Shown here: one piece after another, positions 8,071-18,730 of the stretch | Numbering within the stretch: position 1 is the first letter of the stretch | Layout of the letters: every line of letters starts with the position of its first letter | Source: Alteromonas naphthalenivorans | Lineage (GTDB): Bacteria > Pseudomonadota > Gammaproteobacteria > Enterobacterales > Alteromonadaceae | Assembly: GCF_000213655.1 (NCBI RefSeq) | Contig: NC_015554.1 | Location: 4,402,001-4,466,000 of the forward strand | Length of the DNA: 64,000 bases | Direction: 5' to 3' | Position numbers and translations under genes: made by a program | Notes under the pieces: model-generated | What the model saw: the letters and a program-made list of their open reading frames with translations, nothing else | Databases searched by the model: none | Told to the model about the DNA's origin: nothing

Positions 8071-9255
8071 CTATGGCCGATTGCGACCATATTCATCATG
8101 ACTGGATACCCACTCATCTGCCACCACCGCCGCACCTAGCGATAGCTCGCCGCACAACACGGTAGCAGCAATAATTTCAGCTAACTTATTCACGCGGCCG
8201 TTACCATAACACCCTAGCGTTTCTAAGCACTCTCGCTGCGTAGCTAACCCAGTACCGCCGCCATAAGATGCTACGACGAGTGAAGGGATGGTAATAGAAA
8301 AATAATAATCGCCATTCGGGGTAATTTCACTGTAGGTATACCCTGCTGATGATTCGGCTACATTTGCGACATCTTGGCCGCAGGCTATAAACAGTGCAGT
8401 AATGCCATTGGCAAAGTGGGCTCCATTACTCACGCTCCCTGCCACAAATGCCCCCATGTTAGACAACTGGCGCTGCTTGAATAAGGCATCCGGTGAGCAA
8501 TGCATTAATGATTTCATTAAATCAGCAGGGATAGTGGTCTCGGCCACCACACGCTTACCTCGGGTATGTAGCGAATTCACAAAGGAGTGTTTTTTGTCGG
8601 TATCTAAATTACCCGATAGGGCGAAGTGTTCAAGCCCAGCTATGTGTTGCGCTTGCATCCATTGGCAAGCATGTCGCGTGGCCTTGCTAACCATGTTCTG
8701 CCCTGCCGCATCGCCACAGGTAAAGTTAAAACGTAACCAACGCATTTTAGATACGGCATACTGCTCGATATCGCGCAGCTTACCTACCGAAGTCGTTTCT
8801 TCTGCTTTGGCTTTAATTAGTTCGAAGTTGTCAGTGACCCATTTTCCGAATGCTAGTGCCGCGCGCGCATCTTCAAACACAAATACCGGCGCCCGCTGCA
8901 TGGCATCATCAATAACCGTAGTTTTAACCCCACCCGATTCAGCAGTTAACCGCATACCCCGGTTGTAACTGGCAACTAGCGTCCCTTCGGTAGTTGCCAT
9001 TGGAACATAAAACTCCCCTTGAGCATCTACACCCTTAATGACCAGCGGGCCTGCTAACCCAATAGGCACTTGGGCGACACCGGTGAAGTGTTCTATATTA
9101 CCCGGCAAAGTATCTGGCTTAATTGAGAAGGTACCTACATGATTCATTTCAGCGCCAGTTTTATCTTTCACAAACTCCCGACGTGTTGCCGCCATTTCAG
9201 CGGTGTAATCGTTGGAGCTCTGGTCATAGAATTTGCTTCGTGGGATCTTAGCCAT
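8071..9255 (-). CDS. Hydroxymethylglutaryl-CoA reductase
   Basis: This 394-residue protein is a catalytic-domain-only HMG-CoA reductase. Visible signatures are VPIGLAGPL (63-71), the catalytic Glu in TTEGTLVAS (Glu90), GDAAGQNM (181-188) and CGQDVANVAESSAG near residue 290. A SSHDEYGRN segment near the C-terminus could carry the catalytic His. The enzyme reduces HMG-CoA to mevalonate (or the reverse) with NAD(P)H. The motifs look closer to class I than to the class II Pseudomonas mevalonii type. No other mevalonate-pathway gene is in the window, so its role in isoprenoid synthesis or mevalonate catabolism is open. Most gammaproteobacteria use the MEP pathway, which makes the gene notable. It lies downstream of the repeat cluster. 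Confidence 0.88.
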   Translation of the reverse strand: MAKIPRSKFYDQSSNDYTAEMAATRREFVKDKTGAEMNHVGTFSIKPDTLPGNIEHFTGVAQVPIGLAGPLVIKGVDAQGEFYVPMATTEGTLVASYNRGMRLTAESGGVKTTVIDDAMQRAPVFVFEDARAALAFGKWVTDNFELIKAKAEETTSVGKLRDIEQYAVSKMRWLRFNFTCGDAAGQNMVSKATRHACQWMQAQHIAGLEHFALSGNLDTDKKHSFVNSLHTRGKRVVAETTIPADLMKSLMHCSPDALFKQRQLSNMGAFVAGSVSNGAHFANGITALFIACGQDVANVAESSAGYTYSEITPNGDYYFSITIPSLVVASYGGGTGLATQRECLETLGCYGNGRVNKLAEIIAATVLCGELSLGAAVVADEWVSSHDEYGRNRP

Positions 9256-9378
9256 ATCACTTACTTATTAACAAAATATTAACTAAGTATGAGAACGTTT
9301 TGTACTTATAAGCAAATTACATCTATGTATCTTTGCATATAGTTTTCTTCAATAGTATTTGCTTCGCGTTTGCAAGAA

Positions 9379-9540
9379 AGAGTAGCCCTCATCTGAAACC
9401 CTCAGCAGCATTGATGGATTCACGCGCGTTTCTGATGAGATTAATCACTATCTGAGTACGACGGCTTGTTTAGAAGAAAAGGCTTTGTGCGCCTCGGAAA
9501 CTCTCTACAGTATGGATGCTGTAACGAAGGCTCCATGCAT
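9379..9540. repeat. Palindromic repeat cluster, left (degenerate) half
   Basis: This is a diverged copy of the 9576-9760 block, offset by about 220 bp at its right end. It contains element A, with outer arms at 9388-9399 and 9428-9439 complementary at 11 of 12 positions and an internally deleted core. Element B begins at 9481 with the same left arm as element D and an inner hairpin at 9505-9524, but it lacks the right arm and breaks off at about 9540. The spacer between A and B (ATTAATCACTATCTGAGTA and onward) is also shared with the right half. Confidence 0.85.
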
Positions 9541-9575
9541 AGATTATCCCTTACTATTCCTATAGTTTATGCTAG

Positions 9576-9799
9576 GAGTAGCCCCCATCAGAAACCTTCC
9601 ACAGCATGGATGCTGTGGCAGAGGCCCCAGGGATGGGTTTACGCCGTGTTTCTGATGGGATTAATCACTATCTGAGTATGATGACTTGTTTATAAGGAAG
9701 GGCTTTGTGCGCCTCGGAAACTCTCTACAGCATGGATGCTGTAGCGAAGGCCCCATGGATGGGTTTACGCCGGGTTTACGAGGCGCGCAAAGCCCTTCC
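9576..9799. repeat. Palindromic repeat cluster, right half (two intact elements)
   Basis: Element C has perfect 12-bp outer arms (CCCATCAGAAAC at 9584-9595, complement at 9648-9659) around an inner hairpin at 9599-9618. Element D has 21-bp outer arms (9696-9716 and 9779-9799, differing only by one G-T pair) around an inner hairpin at 9725-9744. Both cores share a GAAAC start, a CAGCATGGATGCTG palindrome and an ATGGGTTTACGCCG tail. The arms of C and D are unrelated to each other. The core recurs at 43113-43290. Confidence 0.88.
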
Positions 9800-9826
9800 C
9801 CACCAGGTACACCAAATTACACGCAC

Positions 9827-9850
9827 AAAAAAGGCGCTCAAATGAGCGCC
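9827..9850 (-). terminator. Rho-independent terminator of tuf
   Basis: An 8-bp GC-rich stem (GGCGCTCA, 9833-9840, with its complement 9843-9850) is followed on the minus strand by six T residues. It lies 28 bp beyond the tuf stop. A T-rich stretch on the other side could make it work in both directions. Confidence 0.9.
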
Positions 9851-9877
9851 TTTCTTTTATGCTTTGGTTTGCTTAGA

Positions 9878-11071
<1,194 letters not shown>

Positions 11072-11122
11072 CTAAGTTAAAAGTCCGACCCAATACGGGA
11101 CCGGACCGAACCTTCATTTAGA

Positions 11123-13228
11123 TTAAATTCTAGATTCAATAATAGCCTGCGCCACATTTTTAGGCGCCTCAGAATAATTGAAGAACTCCATAGAGTATGA
11201 TGCGCGACCCTGCGTTTGTGAACGCAAGTCAGTAGCATACCCGAACATTTCTGAAAGCGGCACCTTAGCACGTACTATTTTAATACCTGCTACGCCTTCT
11301 TCCATACCTTCGATCATGCCGCGACGACGATTTAGGTCACCAACCACATCACCCATCCAGTCTTCTGGAGTAGTTACTTCAACTTTCATCATGGGTTCAA
11401 GCAACACCGGATTTGCTTCTGCGGCGCCTTTTTTGAAACCCATAGAGCCGGCGATCTTAAACGCCATTTCAGAAGAGTCAACATCATGGTACGAACCGTC
11501 AAACAAAGTAACCTTTACATCTAGTACCGGATACCCTGCTACAACACCACTTTGCAACTGCTCCTGAATTCCTTTATCAACCGCTGGTATGAACTCTTTT
11601 GGTACCACACCACCGGTGATGTCATTAACAAATTCGTAGCCTGCGCCTTCTTCTGCTTGTGGCTCAATACGAAGCCACACATGACCAAATTGGCCACGGC
11701 CGCCAGACTGACGTACGAATTTACCTTCAACTTCAACTTTCTTGCGAATGGTCTCACGATAAGCAACCTGAGGTTTACCTACGTTGCATTCAACCTTAAA
11801 TTCGCGTTTCATACGATCAACAATGATATCAAGGTGAAGCTCACCCATACCAGAGATAATCGTCTGGCCCGACTCTTCATCAGTCTTAACCTTAAATGAT
11901 GGGTCTTCAGCAGCTAGTTTACCTAGCGCGAGCCCCATCTTCTCTTGGTCAGCCTGAGAGCGTGGCTCAACAGCGATAGAAATTACTGGATCAGGAAATT
12001 CCATACGCTCAAGTGTAATGACATTATTCGGATCGCAAAGCGTATCACCTGTGGTCACATCTTTAAGACCAATGGCTGCGGCAATATCGCCAGCACGAAC
12101 TTCTTTAATTTCTTCACGGTCTTTAGCGTGCATTTGAACAATACGCCCAAAACGCTCGCGTTTACCTTTCACTGGGTTGTAAACCGTATCACCAGTATTA
12201 ACAACGCCAGAGTAACAACGGAAGAAAGTTAGCGTTCCTACGAATGGGTCGGTAGCGATTTTAAATGCAAGGGCCGAGAACGGCTCGCTGTCGTCTGCAT
12301 GACGCTCAGCTTCAGTTTCATTTTTGTCGTCTAAAACACCCGTAATAGCTTTTACTTCACTTGGTGACGGTAAGTATTCTACTACCGCGTCTAGTACTGC
12401 CTGAACACCTTTGTTTTTGAAGGCACTGCCACAGGTGGCAAGAACAATTTCGTTGTTCAGTGTACGGGTACGTAAACCAAGTCGGATTTCAGCTTCAGTT
12501 AGCTCTTCGCCTTCTAAATACTTATCCATAAGCTCGTCAGAGGCTTCAGCAGCAGCTTCAATCATCTCTGTACGATACTTTTGTGCGTTGTCTAAATATT
12601 GCGCTGGAATATCTTCATAGGTAAACGTCATACCCATGTCTTCGGCATTCCAGTTTATGGCTTTCATCTTAATAAGATCGATTACGCCATGGAACTCTTC
12701 TTCAGCGCCCATGTTCAATTGAATAGGAACACAGTTTGCGCCTAAGCGTTTACGGATTTGACCCACAACACGCTCAAAATCGGCGCCAGCTCGGTCCATC
12801 TTATTGATGAACACGAGACGTGGCACCTCATATTTGTCAGCCTGTCGCCAGACTGTCTCTGATTGAGGTTCAACCCCAGAAGACCCGCAAAAAACCACTA
12901 CAGCCCCGTCCAGTACCCGTAATGAACGTTCTACCTCAATGGTAAAGTCCACGTGTCCTGGCGTGTCTATAATGTTTATACGATGCTGATCGAACTGCTT
13001 TTCCATGCCTGACCAGAAACAAGTGGTTGCAGCAGACGTGATAGTAATACCACGCTCCTGCTCTTGTTCCATCCAGTCCATGGTTGCAGCACCATCATGC
13101 ACTTCACCGATTTTATGAGACAACCCTGTATAAAACAGGACTCTCTCTGTGGTCGTGGTTTTACCCGCGTCCACATGAGCCACAATACCAATATTGCGGT
13201 AACGCTCAATCGAGGTCTTACGAGGCAT
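11123..13228 (-). CDS. fusA: Elongation factor G
   Basis: This 701-residue protein is translocase EF-G. G1 is [14 protein letters not shown] (about 17-30), followed by the DTPGHVDFT and [10 protein letters not shown] motifs, the domain II/III/IV signatures ([17 protein letters not shown]) and [12 protein letters not shown] near the C-terminus. The length matches the E. coli protein (704). It is the third gene of the str operon, 27 bp after rpsG. The canonical translational role is secure. No odd features were seen. Confidence 0.98.
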   Translation of the reverse strand: MPRKTSIERYRNIGIVAHVDAGKTTTTERVLFYTGLSHKIGEVHDGAATMDWMEQEQERGITITSAATTCFWSGMEKQFDQHRINIIDTPGHVDFTIEVERSLRVLDGAVVVFCGSSGVEPQSETVWRQADKYEVPRLVFINKMDRAGADFERVVGQIRKRLGANCVPIQLNMGAEEEFHGVIDLIKMKAINWNAEDMGMTFTYEDIPAQYLDNAQKYRTEMIEAAAEASDELMDKYLEGEELTEAEIRLGLRTRTLNNEIVLATCGSAFKNKGVQAVLDAVVEYLPSPSEVKAITGVLDDKNETEAERHADDSEPFSALAFKIATDPFVGTLTFFRCYSGVVNTGDTVYNPVKGKRERFGRIVQMHAKDREEIKEVRAGDIAAAIGLKDVTTGDTLCDPNNVITLERMEFPDPVISIAVEPRSQADQEKMGLALGKLAAEDPSFKVKTDEESGQTIISGMGELHLDIIVDRMKREFKVECNVGKPQVAYRETIRKKVEVEGKFVRQSGGRGQFGHVWLRIEPQAEEGAGYEFVNDITGGVVPKEFIPAVDKGIQEQLQSGVVAGYPVLDVKVTLFDGSYHDVDSSEMAFKIAGSMGFKKGAAEANPVLLEPMMKVEVTTPEDWMGDVVGDLNRRRGMIEGMEEGVAGIKIVRAKVPLSEMFGYATDLRSQTQGRASYSMEFFNYSEAPKNVAQAIIESRI

Positions 13229-13255
13229 ACATCTCTCTCAGTTATATTACGTTTA

Positions 13256-13726
13256 TTACCAACGGTAATGAGCAAACGCTTTGTTTGCTTCGGCCATACG
13301 GTGAACGTCTTCACGTTTCTTAACCGCAGAACCTTTGTTTTCTGATGCATCAATCATTTCAGCAGCCAGGCGTTGAGCCATTGACTTCTCGCCACGTTTA
13401 CGAGCAGCATCTACCAACCAACGCATACCTAGGGCATTACGACGAACTGGACGAACTTCTACTGGTACTTGATAAGTTGAACCACCTACACGACGAGATT
13501 TAACCTCTACAGTAGGACGGATGTTATCAAGTGCTTCTTCGAATACATCTAGGTGAGCTTTGCTGGTTTTTTCAGCAACAATATCGAGCGCACCGTAAAC
13601 GATTTTTTCAGCGACTGACTTCTTGCCGTCAAGCATTACGACATTCATGAATTTTGCAAGCAGTTGTGAGCTAAATTTTGGCTCTGGTAGGATTTTACGT
13701 TGACCTACGACTCTTCTTCTTGGCAT
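13256..13726 (-). CDS. rpsG: 30S ribosomal protein S7
   Basis: This 156-residue S7 protein starts [16 protein letters not shown] and contains the conserved [19 protein letters not shown] segment (here [17 protein letters not shown]). It nucleates assembly of the 30S head by binding 16S rRNA. In E. coli S7 is also the translational repressor of the str operon, acting at the rpsL-rpsG intergenic region. The 74-bp gap to rpsL would be the place for such a site here, but I did not identify its structure. Confidence 0.98.
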   Translation of the reverse strand: MPRRRVVGQRKILPEPKFSSQLLAKFMNVVMLDGKKSVAEKIVYGALDIVAEKTSKAHLDVFEEALDNIRPTVEVKSRRVGGSTYQVPVEVRPVRRNALGMRWLVDAARKRGEKSMAQRLAAEMIDASENKGSAVKKREDVHRMAEANKAFAHYRW

Positions 13727-13800
13727 TTCTATTCTCCGTATGAATTCAGGAATTACCCAAAACTCTTAAACTTCAGTTTGGCCTTACTAACGGAGAACCG

Positions 13801-14175
13801 TTAAGACTTAGGCTTCTTCGCACCGTACTTAGAACGGGCTTGCTTACGATCGTTTACACCTGCGCAGTCTAATGTACCGCGAACTGTGTGATAACGAACA
13901 CCTGGTAGATCTTTAACACGACCACCACGGATAAGTACTACACTGTGCTCTTGTAGGTTGTGACCTTCACCACCGATGTATGAAGAAACTTCAAAACCGT
14001 TAGTTAGACGTACACGACATACTTTACGTAGTGCAGAGTTTGGTTTCTTAGGCGTAGTAGTATATACACGAGTACATACACCGCGTCTTTGAGGACAAGC
14101 TTGCAATGCAGCTACGTTGCTTTTTTCAACGGGCTTTTTGCGCGGCTTGCGGACTAACTGGTTAACTGTTGCCAT
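13801..14175 (-). CDS. rpsL: 30S ribosomal protein S12
   Basis: This 124-residue S12 protein is the first gene of the str operon. It starts [15 protein letters not shown] and carries the decoding-centre loop [12 protein letters not shown] with the lysine that is changed in streptomycin-resistant mutants, so the allele looks wild type. The [14 protein letters not shown] segment is also intact. A GGAG ribosome-binding site precedes the ATG. The transcript starts from a consensus promoter at 14360-14388 and passes an attenuator-like hairpin at 14205-14225. Confidence 0.98.
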   Translation of the reverse strand: MATVNQLVRKPRKKPVEKSNVAALQACPQRRGVCTRVYTTTPKKPNSALRKVCRVRLTNGFEVSSYIGGEGHNLQEHSVVLIRGGRVKDLPGVRYHTVRGTLDCAGVNDRKQARSKYGAKKPKS

Positions 14176-14200
14176 TAACTAGCTCCTGATTAAAAACTAC

Positions 14201-14225
14201 AAAAACCCAATCACTCTGATTGGGT
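14201..14225 (-). terminator. rpsL: Attenuator-like hairpin in the rpsL leader
   Basis: A perfect 9-bp stem (ACCCAATCA, 14205-14213, with its complement 14217-14225) with a 3-nt loop is followed by five T residues on the minus strand. It ends only 26 nt before the rpsL ATG. It lies downstream of the rpsL promoter, so it acts inside the str leader as an attenuator or as the terminator for rpoC read-through. Confidence 0.75.
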
Positions 14226-14359
14226 CCATTAAAGCGACTTTTCTAACGTCACTCATTTAATGTTAATACTGTGCTTGTCAGCATTAACTGAGCTCTGATA
14301 CAAAAAACCGCGCCCATTTTCTTCTGCCTTTTAGAGGTCATCCAAAATCGGGTCGCGGA

Positions 14360-14388
14360 ATATTAATGATCATAGCTCGGCGTGTCAA
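14360..14388 (-). promoter_or_regulatory. rpsL: Sigma-70 promoter of the str operon
   Basis: On the minus strand a perfect TTGACA (14383-14388), a 17-bp spacer and TAATAT (14360-14365) lie about 185 bp upstream of rpsL. The region after the -10 box is GC-rich (CCGCGACCCG), like the discriminator of stringently controlled promoters. Confidence 0.8.
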
Positions 14389-14449
14389 GCTGTACAAAGG
14401 TTAAGCAGGCATTTAACTGCAATCTGTCAGCTTAACATGCCAATTTGTT

Positions 14450-14471
14450 AGGAGTACGTTAACGTACTCCT
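14450..14471. repeat. Perfect 22-bp palindrome after rpoC
   Basis: The half-site AGGAGTACGTT is followed directly by its exact complement, 11 bp downstream of the rpoC stop codon. There is no T-tract, so it is not a standard intrinsic terminator. It could be a transcript-processing stem or a protein-binding site. Confidence 0.6.
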
Positions 14472-14482
14472 ACGATCATGCC

Positions 14483-17400
14483 TTATTCGGCTGAGTCGTC
14501 ACCGGCGTTAAGTGCTTCGGTTAGTGCCTGTTCTGCATCAGCAGCAGAAACTGACATTTCTTCGATTTCTTCTTTACGACGTTGTGCACGACGTTCATGG
14601 TAAGCGAAACCTGTACCCGCTGGAATCAATCGACCCACGATTACGTTTTCTTTCAGACCGCGAAGGTCATCTTCTTTACCTTGAACTGCAGCTTCGGTAA
14701 GAACACGTGTTGTTTCTTGGAACGATGCAGCTGAGATGAATGACTCAGTAGATAGCGACGCTTTAGTGATACCAAGCAGTTGTGTTTCATACTGCGCTGG
14801 AATCTTACCGTGTTTTTCAACTTCACGGTTGGTCACTTTCACGTTAGACACTTCAACTTGTTCGCCTTCAAGGAACTGAGTATCACCTGAATGGGTAATA
14901 ACGCACTTACGCAACATCTGACGAATAACAACTTCGATGTGCTTATCGTTAATTTTTACACCCTGTAGACGGTAAACTTCCTGAACTTCGTTCACGATGT
15001 AGTTTGCTACAGCAGAGATACCACGTAGACGCAAGATATCATGCGGTGACTCAGGGCCATCTGCAATAACTTCACCACGTTCCACTTTCTCACCTTCGAA
15101 CACGTTAAGCTGACGCCATTTTGGAATCATCTCTTCGTATGCATCACCCTCTGGCGGCGTGATAACCAAACGTTTCTTACCTTTGGTTTCTTTACCGAAA
15201 CCAATAGTACCTGAAACTTCAGCAAGGATAGCTGGCTCTTTAGGCTTACGTGCTTCAAACAAGTCGGCTACGCGAGGTAGACCACCCGTGATATCACGTG
15301 TCTTCGAGCTTTCTTGAGGTATACGTGCTAACACGTCACCTTCGTTAGCAACCTTACCTTCTTTCGCTTCGATAGTCGTAAAGCTTGGCAGGCGAATCTC
15401 TTGAAGACCGAACTCATCACTTTCTAGGATAAGTTTAGGTTCTTTAGAGTTACTCTTCGCAAGATCTTTAACTACGATACGCGTAAGACCAGTTAATTCG
15501 TCTTGTTGCATCTCGGTGTTAGAGTCGTCGATGTCGGCAAAGCTAATCTTAGCTGCACGTTCAGTTACGATTGGGTGACTATGCGGATCCCAGTTAGCAA
15601 CAACGTCGCCAGCTGCAATAGTTGCACCGTCATCCACGCTAAGTACAGCACCGTAAGGTACTTTATAGCGCTCTTTCTCACGACCTTGTTCATCGATAAC
15701 AGTAAGTTCTGTTGAACGAGAAACAATAACCACTTTGCCGTCTGAGTTACGTACTGATTTTTCATTGTGTAGCTTAAGGCTACCCGCAGTTTTAACCTGA
15801 ACGCTGTTCTCAGCAGAAGCTCGTGATGCCGCACCACCGATGTGGAACGTACGCATGGTAAGCTGTGTACCTGGTTCACCGATCGACTGTGCGGCAATAA
15901 CACCCACAGACTCACCGCTTCCAACCATATGTCCGCGAGCAAGGTCACGACCATAACAGTTTGCACACACACCGAAGTCGTTATCACAGGTGATAACCGA
16001 GCGTACTTGAATTTGGTCAACAGAGTTAGCTTCAAGCATGTCTACTAGCGCTTCGTCTAGTAACACATTACGCTCAACCAATACTTCTGTAGTACCTGGT
16101 TTAACTACATCTTCTGCAACTACACGACCTAGTACACGCTCACGAAGTGGTTCTACAACGTCACCACCTTCAATTAGCGGTGTCATCTGAACACCACCGA
16201 AGGTGCCACAGTCGTCGTTAGTAATAACCAAATCTTGTGCAACATCTACTAGACGACGAGTTAGGTAACCCGAGTTCGCAGTCTTAAGTGCTGTATCGGC
16301 TAGACCTTTACGCGCACCGTGAGTAGAGATGAAGTACTGAAGTACGTTAAGACCTTCACGGAAGTTAGCCGTGATTGGCGTTTCGATGATTGAGCCATCT
16401 GGCTTAGCCATCAGACCACGCATACCCGCTAGCTGACGAATCTGAGCGGCACTACCACGAGCACCAGAGTCGGCCATCATATAAACAGAGTTAAATGAGG
16501 TTTGCTCTTCTTCTTCGCCATCGCGGTTAATTACGATGTCAGTCTTAAGGTTATCCATCATGGCCTTGGCAACTTTTTCGTTGGCATTTGACCAGATATC
16601 GATAACTTTGTTGTAGCGCTCACCGGCGGTTACAAGACCATTTTGGAACTGTTCCTGGATCTCGATAACTTCCGCTTCTGCAGCGTCGATAATATCTTTC
16701 TTCGCAGCTGGGATTACCATGTCATCGATACCAACAGATGCACCCGCAATCATTGCGTAGTGGAAACCGGTATACATGATTTGGTCAGCAGCGATTACTG
16801 TGTCTTTAAGACCCAGTGTACGGTAACAAGCGTTAAGCAAACGTGAAATCTGCTTTTTGCCCATTGCCTGGTTGATAATTTCAAACGGCAAACCTTTAGG
16901 TAGCATCAATGAGAAAATTGCACGACCAACAGTAGTATCTGTTAGCGTTACTTTCTCAGTCTTCACACCATCTTCGTCAATGTCGTATTCAGTGATACGT
17001 ACTTTAACGCGTGAGTGAAGTTCTGCGTTACCTGTGCGGTATGCTTTTTCTGCTTCATTCGGGCTGGTAAATACCATTGCCTCACCCAAACCGTTCACTT
17101 TGTCACGGGTTAGGTAATAAAGACCTAATACAACGTCCTGTGAAGGAACGATGATAGGTTCACCATTTGCAGGTGACAGAATGTTGTTGGTCGACATCAT
17201 CAACGCACGTGCTTCCAGCTGAGCTTCAATAGTCAGCGGCACGTGTACAGCCATTTGGTCACCATCGAAATCGGCGTTGTAGGCCGCACATACTAGTGGG
17301 TGAAGCTGAATCGCTTTACCTTCGATAAGGGTTGGTTCAAATGCCTGGATACCCAAACGGTGAAGTGTTGGTGCACGGTTAAGCATAACAGGGTGTTCAC

Positions 17401-18649
17401 GGATAACGTCATCTAGTACGTCCCATACCTCTGGTGCTTCACGTTCAACCAGCTTCTTCGCTGCTTTGATAGTTGTTGCTAGACCACGACCTTCAAGTTT
17501 TCCATAGATAAACGGCTTGAATAACTCAAGTGCCATTTTCTTAGGAAGACCACATTGGTGAAGACGTAATGTAGGACCAACGGTAATTACAGAACGACCA
17601 GAGTAGTCAACACGCTTACCAAGTAAGTTCTGACGGAAACGACCTTGCTTACCTTTAATCATATCGGCAAGTGATTTAAGAGGACGTTTGTTAGAACCTG
17701 TGATAGCGCGACCACGACGACCGTTATCTAGTAATGCATCTACCGCTTCCTGAAGCATACGTTTTTCGTTACGTACGATAATGTCAGGCGCCGCAAGGTC
17801 TAGAAGACGCTTGAGACGGTTGTTACGGTTGATAACACGACGGTATAAATCGTTCAGGTCAGACGTTGCAAATCGACCACCATCCAGTGGTACCAACGGA
17901 CGAAGGTCCGGCGGAAGTACTGGAAGTACAGTCAAGATCATCCACTCTGGCTTGTTGCCAGACTGTTGGAATGATTCAAGCAACTTAAGACGCTTGGTGA
18001 TTTTCTTACGCTTAGTTTCAGAGTTGATTGAAGGCAACTCTTCACGCATTGAAGCTACGTCAGCATCTACATCTAACACTTTTAAAAGGTCAAATACGGC
18101 TTCAGCACCCATTTTTGCGTCAAACTCGTCACCGTGCTCTTCAAGTGCATCCAAGTAATCTTCTTCGTTAAGAAGTTGGCTGCGCTCAAGGGTAGTCATA
18201 CCCGGCTCGGTTACTACGTAAGATTCAAAATATAGTACACGTTCAATATCACGAAGTGTCATATCAAGCATTAAGCCGATACGAGACGGAAGTGATTTAA
18301 GGAACCAAATGTGTGCAACTGGGCTTGCCAGTTCAATGTGACCCATACGCTCACGACGTACTTTAGTTAGGGTTACTTCAACACCACATTTTTCACAGAT
18401 AACACCACGGTGCTTCAGACGCTTATACTTACCACAAAGACATTCGTAGTCTTTAACTGGTCCGAAAATACGCGCACAAAACAGGCCGTCACGTTCTGGT
18501 TTGAACGTACGGTAGTTAATTGTTTCTGGCTTCTTAACTTCACCAAAAGACCATGAACGAATCATGTCAGGTGAAGCAAGACCGATTCGAATATTATCGA
18601 ATTCTTCAGTCTTGTTTTGTTGCTTTAGAAACTTTAATAAGTCTTTCAC
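14483..18649 (-). CDS. rpoC: RNA polymerase subunit beta-prime
   Basis: This 1388-residue beta-prime subunit has the N-terminal zinc ribbon ([20 protein letters not shown], about 70-89), the active-site [15 protein letters not shown] loop carrying the Mg-binding Asp triad, the bridge-helix/trigger-loop region with [12 protein letters not shown], and the second zinc cluster ([13 protein letters not shown]). The length is close to E. coli (1407). It is co-transcribed with rpoB, 81 bp upstream. Confidence 0.98.
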   Translation of the reverse strand: MKDLLKFLKQQNKTEEFDNIRIGLASPDMIRSWSFGEVKKPETINYRTFKPERDGLFCARIFGPVKDYECLCGKYKRLKHRGVICEKCGVEVTLTKVRRERMGHIELASPVAHIWFLKSLPSRIGLMLDMTLRDIERVLYFESYVVTEPGMTTLERSQLLNEEDYLDALEEHGDEFDAKMGAEAVFDLLKVLDVDADVASMREELPSINSETKRKKITKRLKLLESFQQSGNKPEWMILTVLPVLPPDLRPLVPLDGGRFATSDLNDLYRRVINRNNRLKRLLDLAAPDIIVRNEKRMLQEAVDALLDNGRRGRAITGSNKRPLKSLADMIKGKQGRFRQNLLGKRVDYSGRSVITVGPTLRLHQCGLPKKMALELFKPFIYGKLEGRGLATTIKAAKKLVEREAPEVWDVLDDVIREHPVMLNRAPTLHRLGIQAFEPTLIEGKAIQLHPLVCAAYNADFDGDQMAVHVPLTIEAQLEARALMMSTNNILSPANGEPIIVPSQDVVLGLYYLTRDKVNGLGEAMVFTSPNEAEKAYRTGNAELHSRVKVRITEYDIDEDGVKTEKVTLTDTTVGRAIFSLMLPKGLPFEIINQAMGKKQISRLLNACYRTLGLKDTVIAADQIMYTGFHYAMIAGASVGIDDMVIPAAKKDIIDAAEAEVIEIQEQFQNGLVTAGERYNKVIDIWSNANEKVAKAMMDNLKTDIVINRDGEEEEQTSFNSVYMMADSGARGSAAQIRQLAGMRGLMAKPDGSIIETPITANFREGLNVLQYFISTHGARKGLADTALKTANSGYLTRRLVDVAQDLVITNDDCGTFGGVQMTPLIEGGDVVEPLRERVLGRVVAEDVVKPGTTEVLVERNVLLDEALVDMLEANSVDQIQVRSVITCDNDFGVCANCYGRDLARGHMVGSGESVGVIAAQSIGEPGTQLTMRTFHIGGAASRASAENSVQVKTAGSLKLHNEKSVRNSDGKVVIVSRSTELTVIDEQGREKERYKVPYGAVLSVDDGATIAAGDVVANWDPHSHPIVTERAAKISFADIDDSNTEMQQDELTGLTRIVVKDLAKSNSKEPKLILESDEFGLQEIRLPSFTTIEAKEGKVANEGDVLARIPQESSKTRDITGGLPRVADLFEARKPKEPAILAEVSGTIGFGKETKGKKRLVITPPEGDAYEEMIPKWRQLNVFEGEKVERGEVIADGPESPHDILRLRGISAVANYIVNEVQEVYRLQGVKINDKHIEVVIRQMLRKCVITHSGDTQFLEGEQVEVSNVKVTNREVEKHGKIPAQYETQLLGITKASLSTESFISAASFQETTRVLTEAAVQGKEDDLRGLKENVIVGRLIPAGTGFAYHERRAQRRKEEIEEMSVSAADAEQALTEALNAGDDSAE

Positions 18650-18730
18650 ATTACTCTCCCAGCGGAGTCAGTCTCTAGAACCCGGCGCAAGCGCCGGGCC
18701 ATCTCTTGTCATAACGTGGCGATTGCCGTG

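Larger units (their letters stand above)
9256..9877. other. Intergenic region tuf / HMG-CoA reductase
   Basis: This 622-bp stretch contains the tuf terminator (9827-9850), the palindromic repeat cluster (9379-9799) and the HMG-CoA reductase upstream region (9256-9378, AT-rich). Short open frames inside the repeats are not credible genes because they follow the repeat sequence in more than one frame. Confidence 0.7.
14176..14482. other. rpoC-rpsL intergenic / str leader
   Basis: This 307-bp region contains the str promoter, the attenuator-like hairpin and a 22-bp perfect palindrome just after the rpoC stop. The rest of the leader is unstructured as far as I can see, and no ORF is supported. 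Confidence 0.7.

Noticed and set aside
9379..9799. CRISPR array or integron attC sites
   Set aside because: Repeats are long, imperfect, few and without regular spacers. The conserved part is the inside of the stem and the arms vary, the opposite of attC sites. No cas or integrase genes are near.
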